Source of the DNA: Brevibacillus borstelensis
GTDB lineage: Bacteria; Bacillota; Bacilli; Brevibacillales; Brevibacillaceae
Direction: 5' to 3'
Length of the DNA: 64,000 nt
Assembly: GCF_003710865.1 (NCBI RefSeq)
Contig: NZ_RHHO01000031.1
Coordinates: 62,001-126,000 of the forward strand
Part shown: positions 8,386 through 16,490 of the stretch, in pieces
How the letters are laid out: the number at the start of each line of letters is the position of its first letter
How positions within the stretch are numbered: position 1 is the stretch's first letter
Notes under the pieces: generated by a model
Database searches by the model: none
Seen by the model: only the letters and a program-made list of their open reading frames with translations
What the model was told of the DNA's origin: nothing
Made by a program: the position numbers and the translations under genes

Positions 8386-8994
8386 CTATTCCGCCTTGCG
8401 CGAGAATCGATGTTGATCCAGCAGCGATTGGATATGGCTCATGATCAGGTCAGTCGTCTCACGCAACGTTTCGGAGTCCGTTTTTCTCTCCCGCAAAGCC
8501 GAGAGGTCAATCGGCTGTCCGTAGACGATCTTGACCGGCCGGAACAACTTGTATGGACCGATGATGGCCACTGGTATGACTGCAGCATCAGATTTGAGGG
8601 CAAACATGGAGACACCGGGCATACCAGCGCCCAACTCTCCCGTTTTGCTGCGAGTTCCTTCCGGGAAAATTCCAAAGATTTTTCCCTCTTCCAGCAATTT
8701 GAGAGTCGCGCGGATCGCTCCGCGGTCGCCAGCTCCCCTTTTCACGGGGAAGGCGCCGAATTTGGTGATCAGAAACGAAATGACCGGGATCCGGAACAGC
8801 TCTTCCTTTGCCATGAAATGCACCTGTCTGTCGATCCCGCTGCCCAGCAACGGCGGATCCCACAAGGAGAGGTGGTTGCAGCAAAGAATTACAGGGCCTT
8901 CCTTAGGTATATGTTCGGCACCGATTACTTGCCAACGGTAAAATGTAGAAAATATAAAGCGGAAAAAGCCCCGAAATACACGATAGTAACTCAC
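8386..8994 (-). CDS. plsC: 1-acyl-sn-glycerol-3-phosphate acyltransferase (PlsC-like)
   Basis: PlsC-type enzymes acylate lysophosphatidate to phosphatidate. The 202-residue protein has the catalytic NHLSLWD motif (HX4D, about residues 45-51) and the substrate motif FPEGTRS (about 118-124). An N-terminal hydrophobic segment (VFRGFFRFIFSTFY) should bring it to the membrane. I place the start at the GTG at 8992-8994, five bases after the cmk stop, with GGTGAG upstream and the MSYYR-type start common in this family. The open frame extends into cmk, but those residues are probably not translated. It is downstream of cmk on the same strand, a frequent Firmicute arrangement, and so likely cotranscribed. 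Confidence 0.88.
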   Translation of the reverse strand: MSYYRVFRGFFRFIFSTFYRWQVIGAEHIPKEGPVILCCNHLSLWDPPLLGSGIDRQVHFMAKEELFRIPVISFLITKFGAFPVKRGAGDRGAIRATLKLLEEGKIFGIFPEGTRSKTGELGAGMPGVSMFALKSDAAVIPVAIIGPYKLFRPVKIVYGQPIDLSALRERKTDSETLRETTDLIMSHIQSLLDQHRFSRKAE

Positions 8995-8998
8995 GTTC

Positions 8999-9661
8999 TT
9001 ACTCACCCGATCGCTTGCAAATTTGTAGGATCCGATCGACAACCTGCGGAATGGTCATGCCTGTCGTATCCAACAGAACGGCATCCTCTGCCTGTCGCAG
9101 CGGAGCAACCTCCCGCTCCATATCGCGTTTATCTCGCTGCGCGATCTCCGCTTCCAGCTCGGCCAGATCCGTTTGATGCCCTTTTTGCTGCAATTCCTTC
9201 AATCTTCGCTCTGCCCGCTCACGGATGGATGCGGTCAAAAAGATCTTTACTTCTGCATCGGGCAGCACATGCGTGCCAATGTCCCGCCCATCCATGACGA
9301 CATTGCCTACCTGAGCCAGTTGCCGCTGCAAAACGAGCATTTGCTCTCTGACCGCACCATAGCTGGCTACGACAGAAGCGTATTGACTTACCTGCGGTGT
9401 CCGGATTCGATCGGTAATATCCTCGTCATTCCAATAAACGCGCTGCTGCGCAGAGTCTCGCTTCAAGTGAATAACGTTGTTTTTCAACAATTCGGAGACG
9501 GCTTGCTCGTCTTCTATTTCAATCTGGTGCTCTTGGGCAGCCCAGGCCAAGGCCCGGTACATAGAGCCGGTGTCGATGTACAGGTAGCCGAGCTGTTCTG
9601 CAACCATCTTGGCTACAGTGCTTTTCCCCGCTCCTGCTGGGCCGTCTATTGCAATGTTCAT
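8999..9661 (-). CDS. cmk: cytidylate kinase
   Basis: Cmk phosphorylates CMP and dCMP with ATP. The 220-residue protein begins MNIAIDGPAGAGKSTVAK, containing the P-loop at about residues 6-14. It keeps the CMP-binding motifs around YLYIDTGSMYRALAW and the DGRDIGTHVLP segment near residue 155, followed by the lid region RAERRLKEL. The ATG at 9661 is preferred because GGGTGAG lies seven bases upstream; an in-frame GTG four codons earlier overlaps that site. It precedes the PlsC-like gene, with four bases between the two reading frames. Confidence 0.96.
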   Translation of the reverse strand: MNIAIDGPAGAGKSTVAKMVAEQLGYLYIDTGSMYRALAWAAQEHQIEIEDEQAVSELLKNNVIHLKRDSAQQRVYWNDEDITDRIRTPQVSQYASVVASYGAVREQMLVLQRQLAQVGNVVMDGRDIGTHVLPDAEVKIFLTASIRERAERRLKELQQKGHQTDLAELEAEIAQRDKRDMEREVAPLRQAEDAVLLDTTGMTIPQVVDRILQICKRSGE

Positions 9662-9798
9662 TCTGTTTCTCACCCGCTATGTATGAGTGCCGGAAAGATA
9701 CAAAAACAAGAAAAGCTTCTGTCGAAGCCCTTTCATAACTTTCTCAACTCTCTATGTTGTCTATAATAGTACCATAGTATGGAAGCATGCGCAAACCC

Positions 9799-9981
9799 TT
9801 AAGGAATATGCGACACGCCTTCCAGACGTTCTGTTTCCAACAGGAAGACTCGCAGCGGATCAACCGCAAGCAGCAGTTCACCAGCTATGAGCAAAGCTGC
9901 GCAGACGAAAATAAGCAGGACCATTGCTCTTTCTACTCGCCTGGATAAACGGTCAAATTGCTGGTCGAAGTCTTCAGCCAT
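9799..9981 (-). CDS. small single-span membrane protein, YpfB-like (DUF5359)
   Basis: A 60-residue protein with a charged N-terminus (about 20 residues), one membrane helix (about residues 20-40, AMVLLIFVCAALLIAGELLL) and a short tail. It follows motI by 23 bp and lies upstream of cmk, exactly where B. subtilis has ypfB, a small membrane protein of unknown function. The ATG start has GAAGGGTGAT upstream. Assignment is by position and architecture. It may be cotranscribed with the flagellar brake gene. Confidence 0.65.
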   Translation of the reverse strand: MAEDFDQQFDRLSRRVERAMVLLIFVCAALLIAGELLLAVDPLRVFLLETERLEGVSHIP

Positions 9982-10004
9982 CCGGTATCACCCTTCAGCA
10001 GTTG

Positions 10005-10694
10005 TTATTCCAGTACGCCTTTTTTTCTCATTTCCAACTGTCTCTCGTAGCATGTACGAACGATCTTTGCCCGATCGGATTCGTTGATTTTCGTGAATTT
10101 CACTGACACCCATTGATGCTTCCCCTTTTCATCTGCAGGCTTTTGCCGCACAATTTCTCCAAGGGCAAAAGCGTGATGCACCTGACCTGCCTTGCTGGGC
10201 AGCGACAGCCATATCTCCAGACTATCCTTCTCCTGCAAGCGCATGTTGTCCTCGCATGTAAAGGAGAGGCCGCCTCCACTCAAGTCGACTGTCCGAGCGA
10301 GAAAATGGTACTGTCTCAGCGGATCGTCCATTTTCACTGCAATCTCTACAGCCGTTTGAATACGGAGGTAATTGCGCCTTTGATTCCGAATGACCGCATC
10401 TTTACTTGGGAGACTCATTAGCAGGACCGGAATGTTTTCCGTTTGCCTGCCGATGATCGTTGAGCGAAACTCATAGCGGGAGCCGTCTTCTCCGATGTAC
10501 CACACATCGCATTCAGTACCAGTCAACAGCGGGGCGGTTCTTCCGGTCTTCTCGCTAATGGGAAGCTCGATTACTGCCGTGTCGTCCCGAAGGTCTGCAA
10601 CTCTTGTTTTTAATGTATGATCGCGGTTCTCATCCCAGGCATCGACGAGGTTAAGGCGGAGTGTTTGTCCGATTCTAGGCAGCAACATGATCAT
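10005..10694 (-). CDS. motI: c-di-GMP-binding flagellar brake protein MotI (YpfA)
   Basis: MotI binds c-di-GMP and disengages the flagellar stator MotA in B. subtilis, slowing motility. The 229-residue protein has an N-terminal YcgR-like domain (about residues 1-95) and a C-terminal PilZ domain (about 98-215). The PilZ c-di-GMP signature is intact: RNQRRNYLR supplies the arginines and DLSGGGLSF the D/NxSxxG motif. The start is the ATG at 10692-10694, six bases after AAGGGGG; a longer open frame upstream lacks support. It sits between ypeB and the YpfB-like gene as in B. subtilis. A multi-domain c-di-GMP enzyme is encoded 40 kb away in this same window. Confidence 0.9.
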   Translation of the reverse strand: MIMLLPRIGQTLRLNLVDAWDENRDHTLKTRVADLRDDTAVIELPISEKTGRTAPLLTGTECDVWYIGEDGSRYEFRSTIIGRQTENIPVLLMSLPSKDAVIRNQRRNYLRIQTAVEIAVKMDDPLRQYHFLARTVDLSGGGLSFTCEDNMRLQEKDSLEIWLSLPSKAGQVHHAFALGEIVRQKPADEKGKHQWVSVKFTKINESDRAKIVRTCYERQLEMRKKGVLE

Positions 10695-10799
10695 GCTTTT
10701 CCCCCTTTTTCTCCTCATGCCTTCCATTATAACCCGGGGGCCCAATAAACGGCAAATAGGGAAAACCGTCGCCAGCCGGCTTTCCCTTTGAAGAAGCAT

Positions 10800-12167
10800 C
10801 TATTCTGTAGCTTTGCTTTCTTGTCCTGTGGTCATTTTCACAATTTCTTCCTCTTCGCCGGTCATTGCATTGATGTAGACCATGTACGAATTCCCTTCAA
10901 AGCTGCAGGCCAGCTCCCAGCACAGCACTTCATTTCCATCGTTTTTTCCTTCAATGAGCGCCAGCCGCTGGTCGGTGACTTTTACGCTGGGATTCACTTT
11001 TTTCTTTGCTTGCTCAGCTGTCACTTTCGGCTTGGAAAGGATTCGCTGCTTGTGGTTAAACAGATATTCGGTCGAATTGAAGCTGACTACTGTGCCATTG
11101 TCCAAAGCCGTTTTCACCGCAACTGCATCGGGATAGATGCGGACGCCATCTTGCTCGGGGACAAAGGTCATAACGGCCATGCCCTCATAACCGTCTTTTT
11201 CCGCTACGACCATATTCGAAAAGCCATGCGCCTCCAAAAATTTCTTGGCGCTCGCTTCCGCTTGCTCCATGGACATCCGCTGTTCCCCTACATCCCGTTC
11301 GTTCATCAACCATGCTACCTTGCCGCCGCGCTTCGTCACATCCATGTAAATAGGTGTCGGCGACTGGGGGGAGGTTAAGCGAACGCTGTACGCCGAATAC
11401 GTTTCCGCCTTGCCGTTATCGTCGACCTCTACCTTTGTATTGGCCGGGTCTAAACCGGTAAAGGACAGAGCGATTTTTTGCGCCTCCTCCTTGGAAACCG
11501 GGTTTCCGTCAATTCCTTTGATCCGCTGCTGCTTTTTCTTGTCCAGGCTCTTGATGCCTACGCCCCAGTCTACTTCCGGAAATTCCTGTACCTTCTTTTC
11601 AATCGTTCGGAAACCGTCAATAATGGTGTTGTCCGTCTTTTTGTCATCAGATGCAAGAGCGGTCTCCACATCCATCCAGCGCAGCCGTTTGTCGATCACC
11701 TTCGTCTGTACGTGCTGAAGCTGCTTTTGAATGCTTTTGGAATTGTTGTACAAGCTCTTTAACGTTTGATATTCCTGATTGGTGAGCGGATTTTTGTCCA
11801 GGTCGCGCACGGCTACCCTGTATGAAAAGTCAGCTACCTTGGCCAAAAATTCCTCTGTATTGTTGAACGGCATCAGTGTCAGCGGCAATTGGCCGACATC
11901 GGATTGAGCTGCATAAGCAAGTCGCCACACGTTTGTCAAAGATGGGGTCATCTGACTCCGCGAGTTGATTACGAGAGATTTCCCCAGTTCGTCATGAAGC
12001 TTGTCGATATGGTGGTTCAAGTCATGGAATGCGCGTTGATACTGGTTTTCGGCCTTGATCAGCACCGAGTTTTTTTCGTTGTGCTCCTGATAGCCCCACA
12101 TGCCCGCTCCTACCAAGCCAACGAGAGCAACGGGCAAAGCAACACGTGCAATTGCTGCATATACCAT
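10800..12167 (-). CDS. ypeB: spore germination protein YpeB
   Basis: YpeB is needed to place and stabilise the cortex-lytic enzyme SleB in the spore. The 455-residue protein has an N-terminal membrane anchor (about residues 6-25), a helical middle part (about 30-210) and repeated PepSY-type domains in the C-terminal half. PepSY features include VSKEEAQKIALSFTG, MSMEQAEASAKKFL and VTAEQAKKKVNPS, at about residues 225, 300 and 385. Length and layout are normal for the family. It starts 25 bases after the sleB stop, in the order sleB-ypeB typical of Bacillus, and should be expressed in the forespore with it. Confidence 0.95.
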   Translation of the reverse strand: MVYAAIARVALPVALVGLVGAGMWGYQEHNEKNSVLIKAENQYQRAFHDLNHHIDKLHDELGKSLVINSRSQMTPSLTNVWRLAYAAQSDVGQLPLTLMPFNNTEEFLAKVADFSYRVAVRDLDKNPLTNQEYQTLKSLYNNSKSIQKQLQHVQTKVIDKRLRWMDVETALASDDKKTDNTIIDGFRTIEKKVQEFPEVDWGVGIKSLDKKKQQRIKGIDGNPVSKEEAQKIALSFTGLDPANTKVEVDDNGKAETYSAYSVRLTSPQSPTPIYMDVTKRGGKVAWLMNERDVGEQRMSMEQAEASAKKFLEAHGFSNMVVAEKDGYEGMAVMTFVPEQDGVRIYPDAVAVKTALDNGTVVSFNSTEYLFNHKQRILSKPKVTAEQAKKKVNPSVKVTDQRLALIEGKNDGNEVLCWELACSFEGNSYMVYINAMTGEEEEIVKMTTGQESKATE

Positions 12168-12192
12168 GTTGTGATAGTCCCCCCTTCACTAG

Positions 12193-12720
12193 TTAACGAC
12201 AAAATATATGTCTGCCGATTCTTTTTACCTGCGGTCGGCTCCAAATCCATTTTGAAGTAGCGGTCGCCGGATTGAAGTAATACGTGCAGCCCCCTGTCGG
12301 GTCCCAGCCGTTCAAGGCATCCCGGACAGCTTTTTTCGCCTGGGCATTTGGAGTCAGCCAGATTTGCCCGTCTGCAACGGCCGTAAATGCTCTTGGCTCA
12401 AAAATGACACCGGAGGGTGTATCGGGAAACGAAGGGCTTTCCACCCGATTCAAAATGACTGCCGCAATCGCTACTTGCCCCTCATACGGCTCTCCCCTGG
12501 CTTCACCGTAAACAGCATTGGCCATCATCTTCAGCTCATTGTCCGACAAGCGGGAGGGATGGAAGCTTTGCGTCTTTGCCTGCGCCTTTCCTTTTGCCGG
12601 TGCAGCGACTTCCACTTCCTGTGCAGTCGCCACCTGTTTATCCGGTTCGTCTGAATAAATCCAGTACCCGGCAACTGCAGCCAGCACTGCCAGTACCCCT
12701 GCGATCAGCTTCGTTCCCAC
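12193..12720 (-). CDS. sleB: SleB-type cortex-lytic transglycosylase lacking the PG-binding domain
   Basis: SleB cleaves muramic-lactam-containing spore cortex during germination. This protein has only 175 residues: a membrane or signal segment (about residues 5-22), an Ala/Lys-rich linker, then the catalytic domain from about residue 55 with the YGEARGEP motif holding the catalytic glutamate and the TYYFNPATA segment near the end. The peptidoglycan-binding repeat that B. subtilis SleB (about 305 residues) carries before the catalytic domain is missing. The start is the GTG at 12718-12720, nine bases after AAGGAGG; the in-frame ATGs upstream overlap that site. Its partner ypeB follows. A CwlJ-like role is an alternative, but the ypeB neighbour favours SleB. 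Confidence 0.88.
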   Translation of the reverse strand: MGTKLIAGVLAVLAAVAGYWIYSDEPDKQVATAQEVEVAAPAKGKAQAKTQSFHPSRLSDNELKMMANAVYGEARGEPYEGQVAIAAVILNRVESPSFPDTPSGVIFEPRAFTAVADGQIWLTPNAQAKKAVRDALNGWDPTGGCTYYFNPATATSKWIWSRPQVKRIGRHIFCR

Positions 12721-12758
12721 GGTACACATCCTCCTTGACATATCATGCAATCTTTGCA

Positions 12759-12788
12759 TAGTGTTAGTGGAGCTAGAAATGTTTATTC
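12759..12788 (-). promoter_or_regulatory. possible SigG promoter for sleB-ypeB
   Basis: On the minus strand GAATA (12784-12788) fits the SigG -35 and AACACTA (12759-12765) fits five of seven -10 positions of CATNHTA, with 18 bases between. It is about 40 bp before the sleB start. B. subtilis sleB-ypeB is SigG-dependent, so the match is plausible but imperfect. Confidence 0.4.
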
Positions 12789-12810
12789 ACGAATCCACCT
12801 TTCCGGGCAG

Positions 12811-12840
12811 AAAAAAAGAACCGGCATCATGGCCGATTCT
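12811..12840 (-). terminator. terminator after the prsW and small Cys-rich genes
   Basis: On the minus strand AGAATCGGC and GCCGGTTCT pair (12832-12840 with 12817-12825) and a run of seven T follows. It separates the prsW unit from sleB. Confidence 0.85.
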
Positions 12841-12891
12841 TCTCTGCTCCGCGATCTCGTCGAAGCTAACGCTATTCGATTAGGGCAAAGA

Positions 12892-13053
12892 CTATGGTTG
12901 TTCCTGAATGCTGAAATGTCTGTCGTTGTTGCAAAGACATTGTTTAAAGCCGGTCTCCACTTCTCCGCTGGGCTCTCGCCGTCCCCGGAGCGTAAACTTT
13001 TCTCCGCATTCATTGCAGCGAATCGTCACTTTCGTTCGTTGGTTCCTAGACAC
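12892..13053 (-). CDS. 53-residue protein with CxxC zinc-binding pattern
   Basis: Reading the minus strand from a GTG at 13051-13053 gives a 53-residue product beginning MSRNQRTKVTIRCNECGEKF and ending HFSIQEQP before TAG. GAGGAGG lies at a suitable distance from the GTG. Four cysteines form CNEC (about residues 13-16) and CLC (about 40-42), and a histidine follows, which suggests a small zinc ribbon. The gene starts 22 bases after the prsW stop and ends before a terminator, so it is the last gene of the prsW transcript. I do not recognise a function. Reading frame, ribosome site and Cys spacing together make it a real gene, though no product is proven. Confidence 0.75.
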   Translation of the reverse strand: MSRNQRTKVTIRCNECGEKFTLRGRREPSGEVETGFKQCLCNNDRHFSIQEQP

Positions 13054-13074
13054 GTCTCTTCTCCTCCTCGCTAC

Positions 13075-13749
13075 TTATTGTGGACGGGAAGTTAGTGTTT
13101 TAGAACCGAAATCGTGGGCCCTCTGCACTTTTTTCAGCCCTTGCCACCATAGAAGCAGCATAAAGGGAACTATGATCCAAATCCAGTGCTCTGTCGTCAA
13201 AAAGATGGAATTGTACAACGCGTGCAAAATGATCGGCAATGCAAGGGAGACAAACAAACGTCTCAGCTCCAGGTTTGCTTTTCCCGAAAACTTGGCTTTC
13301 CCTAAATAATACCCCATCCACACGCCGAACAGCGCGTGACTGGAAACGGGCAAAAAAGCGCGCCAAAAGGCAATATCCACCCCATTAATGATCAGGTAAA
13401 TAAAGTTTTCCAATGTGGCAAACCCAAGGGAAACGGCTACCGCATACACAATTCCGTCATAAGGCTCATCAAACTCCACGTGTTTATAGACAGTGAAATA
13501 CAGGACCATCCATTTAAAAAATTCTTCTACCACCGCTGACTGGAAAATACTCGCAAACAGCTCACTTCGCCAGTTCCACTCGGTCTGCATAATATGCTGC
13601 AGGACCATCACGGGAAAGACTAAGAGAACCCCGAAAATAAAGGTCCGAATCACCATGGATATCGGCTCGGGCTCCAAATTGTCACGGAGATAAAAATAAC
13701 TCAGGATGGCGATACCGGGGGCGATAGCGGCCCCAATGACAGCAAGCAT
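13075..13749 (-). CDS. prsW: PrsW family intramembrane glutamic protease
   Basis: PrsW performs the site-1 cut of anti-sigma factor RsiW in B. subtilis, releasing SigW after envelope stress. The 224-residue protein is almost all membrane helix and keeps the family motifs: EEFFKW (EExxK type, near residue 70), FATLEN (near 109), HALFGVWMGYY (near 138) and a final HALYNS (near 185). The ATG start follows GGAG. It occupies the same position as B. subtilis ypdC/prsW, between sleB and gudB. Here it is followed by a small Cys-rich gene. Its substrate in this organism is not visible in the window. Confidence 0.9.
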   Translation of the reverse strand: MLAVIGAAIAPGIAILSYFYLRDNLEPEPISMVIRTFIFGVLLVFPVMVLQHIMQTEWNWRSELFASIFQSAVVEEFFKWMVLYFTVYKHVEFDEPYDGIVYAVAVSLGFATLENFIYLIINGVDIAFWRAFLPVSSHALFGVWMGYYLGKAKFSGKANLELRRLFVSLALPIILHALYNSIFLTTEHWIWIIVPFMLLLWWQGLKKVQRAHDFGSKTLTSRPQ

Positions 13750-13834
13750 CTGAGTATTGCTCCTTTACACAAGACTATTATTCATCGTACCATGAATAAT
13801 GGTTACTTGAAAACCGCTACAGGAGAGAGACTTT

Positions 13835-14806
13835 ATGCAAAAGAAAATTTTAGTCATTAACACAGGCGGCACCATCGCCATGTCCGTCGACGAATCAGAA
13901 GGAGTCAAGCCTCTGGAAGATCACGCTGTCGAAAAAATTTTGCCTTTTTTGGATCGGTACGCCGATGTAACCATGATCAATCACATCAATCTGCCAAGTC
14001 CCCATATCACTCCTGCGATTATGAATGAGCTTCGCCTTTTCATTCAACACGAGTTGAGCCAGCACGGCTATGACGGGGTCGTGGTCACCCATGGAACCGA
14101 TACATTGGAAGAAACCGCTTATTTCCTCGACCTAACCTTGCCTGTGACCGTGCCAGTCGTTGTGACCGGCGCCATGCGGAGCAGCAATGAGCTGGGAGCT
14201 GACGGACCTGTCAACCTGATCTCCTCCGTACGAACTGCCGCTGATCCCCAGAGCAGGAACAAAGGTGTACTGGTCGTGTTTAACGATGAGATTCACGCAG
14301 CCAGACATGTAACCAAGACCCACACCAGCAATGTCGCTACCTTTCAATCGCCGCAATACGGTCCGATCGGGACTATTTCCAAAAAAAGCGTCAGTTACCA
14401 TCATGCTCCATTGGTCAGGGAATACTACCCGATCGCCAGCGCCCAGGCCGATGTGCCGCTGCTGAAGGCTGTTTCCGGGATGGACCCTCGCTGGCTTGGC
14501 TTTTTGCTGGAGCAGCCGGTTGACGGTCTTGTTCTGGAGGCATTCGGGCTTGGAAACCTGCCACCTGCGATCGTCCCTGTCCTGCAAGAGCTGCTGGACA
14601 AGAAAATCCCGATCGTCCTCGTCTCGCGCTGCTACAACGGCCAAGTCCAGGATGTCTACGATTACGCCGGCGGCGGCCGCCAGCTCAAGGAAATGGGCGT
14701 CTTGTTTTCAAATGGCTTGAATGGCCAGAAGGCACGCCTGAAATTGATGGTCGCCCTGCAGCAAACCCGCGACTTTCAAGAGCTTCAACAATTGTTCGAG
14801 CAATAA
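13835..14806 (+). CDS. ansA: L-asparaginase, type I
   Basis: The enzyme hydrolyses asparagine to aspartate and ammonia in the cytoplasm. The 323-residue protein opens with the first threonine motif NTGGTIAM (about residues 9-16). It has the second, THGTDTLEETAYFLDL, near residue 89, and GAMRSSNELGADGPVNL follows with the conserved Ser and Asp positions. It has no signal peptide, and the length matches cytoplasmic type I enzymes. The ATG follows GGAGAGAG. It is divergent from prsW and ends in a terminator shared with the convergent glutamate dehydrogenase gene. Pairing asparagine breakdown next to glutamate breakdown fits amino-acid use, but the two are separately transcribed. Confidence 0.94.
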   Translation: MQKKILVINTGGTIAMSVDESEGVKPLEDHAVEKILPFLDRYADVTMINHINLPSPHITPAIMNELRLFIQHELSQHGYDGVVVTHGTDTLEETAYFLDLTLPVTVPVVVTGAMRSSNELGADGPVNLISSVRTAADPQSRNKGVLVVFNDEIHAARHVTKTHTSNVATFQSPQYGPIGTISKKSVSYHHAPLVREYYPIASAQADVPLLKAVSGMDPRWLGFLLEQPVDGLVLEAFGLGNLPPAIVPVLQELLDKKIPIVLVSRCYNGQVQDVYDYAGGGRQLKEMGVLFSNGLNGQKARLKLMVALQQTRDFQELQQLFEQ

Positions 14807-14842
14807 AAAAACCTCCTTGCTGCATACGCAAGGAGGTTTTTT
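14806..14842. terminator. bidirectional terminator between ansA and gudB
   Basis: A perfect stem ACCTCCTTGC/GCAAGGAGGT with a seven-base loop is bounded by A and T runs on both sides, so it can stop both convergent transcripts. Confidence 0.92.
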
Positions 14843-14860
14843 TTCGGAACAAAGCCTGTC

Positions 14861-16153
14861 TTATACCCAACCGCGGAAGCGGGAAGCTTCTGCCATTTTG
14901 CGTACACCCACCATGTAGGCGGCCAGACGCATGTCGATGCGGCGTGTTTGAGCGAGGGAGTATACATTCTCAAACGCTTTTACAAGAACTTTTTCCAGCT
15001 TTTCAATAACTTCTTCTTCGGACCAGTAGTAGCCCTGGTTGTTTTGCACCCACTCGAAGTAGGAAACGGTTACCCCGCCAGAGCTCGCCAATACGTCTGG
15101 TACCAGCAGAATGCCGCGCTCTGTGAGAATTTTTGTAGCTTCGAGAGTGGTTGGTCCGTTTGCTGCTTCCACCACGATCTGCGCTTTGATGTTGTGCGCA
15201 TTTTCAGCCGTGATTTGGTTTTCAATCGCAGCAGGAACGAGAATATCGCATTCCAGTTCCAGCAATTCTTTATTGGAAATGGTGTTGTTGAACAGCTTTG
15301 TAACAGTACCGAAAGAATCGCGACGGTCGAGGAGATAGTCGATATCAAGACCGTTCGGATCGTACAGGGCACCGTAAGCATCAGAAATACCGACGACTTT
15401 TGCACCTGCATCGTGCATGAATTTGGACAGGTAGCTTCCTGCGTTACCGAAGCCTTGAACGACTACGCGAGCTCCTTCCAGTTGAATGCCGCGGCGTTTT
15501 GCAGCTTCGCGGATGCAAATAGTTACACCCTTGGCGGTAGCTGTTTCGCGGCCGTGGGAACCGCCCAGCGCAATCGGTTTTCCTGTAATGAAACCTGGCG
15601 AATCAAACTCGCGGATGCGGCTGTACTCGTCCATCATCCAGGCCATAATTTGCGAGTTGGTGAACACGTCTGGTGCTGGAATGTCTTTTGTCGGGCCTAC
15701 GATTTGGCTGATCGCGCGGACGTACCCGCGGCTCAGGCGCTCCAGTTCGCGGAACGACATTTCACGCGGGTCACAAATGATACCGCCTTTACCGCCACCA
15801 TATGGCAGGTCGACGATACCCGCTTTCAAACTCATCCAAATAGAAAGCGCTTTAACTTCATCTTCTGTAACTTCCGGGTGGAAACGAATGCCCCCCTTGG
15901 CAGGACCCACTGCATCATTATGCTGTGAGCGATAACCTGTAAAGACCTTAACTTCTCCGTTGTCCATGCGAACCGGAATACGTACGGTCAGAACGCGCAA
16001 CGGCTCCTTCAAGAGTTCGTACATTGCTTCCTGGTAACCTAGCTTTTCCAGTGCCTCTTTGATCACCGTTTGGGTCGAATGCAGCAAGTTCATGCTTTCT
16101 TGTTGTTCTTTTTTCCCTTGGGTGTTTTCGGTTACCACTTCGTGATTACCCAT
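14861..16153 (-). CDS. gudB: NAD-specific glutamate dehydrogenase
   Basis: The enzyme deaminates glutamate to 2-oxoglutarate. The 430-residue protein has the substrate site GPAKGGIRFHP (about residues 83-93), the catalytic-lysine segment YGGGKGGI (Lys 122) and a Rossmann motif VVQGFGNAGSYL near residue 230. The segment around residue 100 reads EDEVKALSIWM, without the nine-base duplication that inactivates gudB in laboratory B. subtilis 168, so this copy should be active. The start ATG follows GAGGTGA. It sits at the gudB position between prsW and mecB. A promoter candidate lies about 45 bp upstream. RocG is the alternative name; synteny favours GudB. Confidence 0.93.
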   Translation of the reverse strand: MGNHEVVTENTQGKKEQQESMNLLHSTQTVIKEALEKLGYQEAMYELLKEPLRVLTVRIPVRMDNGEVKVFTGYRSQHNDAVGPAKGGIRFHPEVTEDEVKALSIWMSLKAGIVDLPYGGGKGGIICDPREMSFRELERLSRGYVRAISQIVGPTKDIPAPDVFTNSQIMAWMMDEYSRIREFDSPGFITGKPIALGGSHGRETATAKGVTICIREAAKRRGIQLEGARVVVQGFGNAGSYLSKFMHDAGAKVVGISDAYGALYDPNGLDIDYLLDRRDSFGTVTKLFNNTISNKELLELECDILVPAAIENQITAENAHNIKAQIVVEAANGPTTLEATKILTERGILLVPDVLASSGGVTVSYFEWVQNNQGYYWSEEEVIEKLEKVLVKAFENVYSLAQTRRIDMRLAAYMVGVRKMAEASRFRGWV

Positions 16154-16195
16154 TACTTATTCACCTCAAAATAGTTGTCGGTAAACCCATCGTTA

Positions 16196-16224
16196 AGTAT
16201 ACACGCTTGTATCAGGGATGAGAA
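16196..16224 (-). promoter_or_regulatory. candidate SigA promoter for gudB
   Basis: On the minus strand TTCTCA (16219-16224) and TATACT (16196-16201) are separated by 17 bases. The -10 is strong and the -35 weak. Confidence 0.45.
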
Positions 16225-16423
16225 GATGAAAATTCCCTTTTCATGCGGAATAGGCACTTTCGGGCTAGACCCGGCACGTTTTTTTCAGCAGTTTATTCAG
16301 CAGGTAAATATGCTTGAAAGCCTGTCCTGACAGCAAATTCAAGGGAGGCTGCTCCTCCTTTCAGACGTGTCGTTAGCTTGCCCATTTTATTGGAAAAACA
16401 TTACCTTTGCTGCACTTCCCCGA

Positions 16424-16452
16424 CTGTCAAAACCGATTTTCTGTGCCATAAT
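16424..16452 (+). promoter_or_regulatory. candidate SigA promoter for the PIG-L gene
   Basis: CTGTCA (16424-16429) and CATAAT (16447-16452) are 17 bases apart, about 40 bp before the start codon. Confidence 0.45.
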
Positions 16453-16490
16453 ATAGATTATCACCCCATGCTGCCTAACGGAGGTTCATC

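Larger units (their letters stand above)
16154..16490. other. 337-bp divergent intergenic region gudB / PIG-L gene
   Basis: This spacer holds promoter candidates for both flanking genes and a weak CGGG-CCCG hairpin before a T run near 16269-16290. I found no RNA gene, riboswitch or small reading frame with a convincing ribosome site here. Confidence 0.6.

Noticed and set aside
14948..15928. 326-codon open frame on the plus strand
   Set aside because: It is antisense to glutamate dehydrogenase and has no ribosome site.
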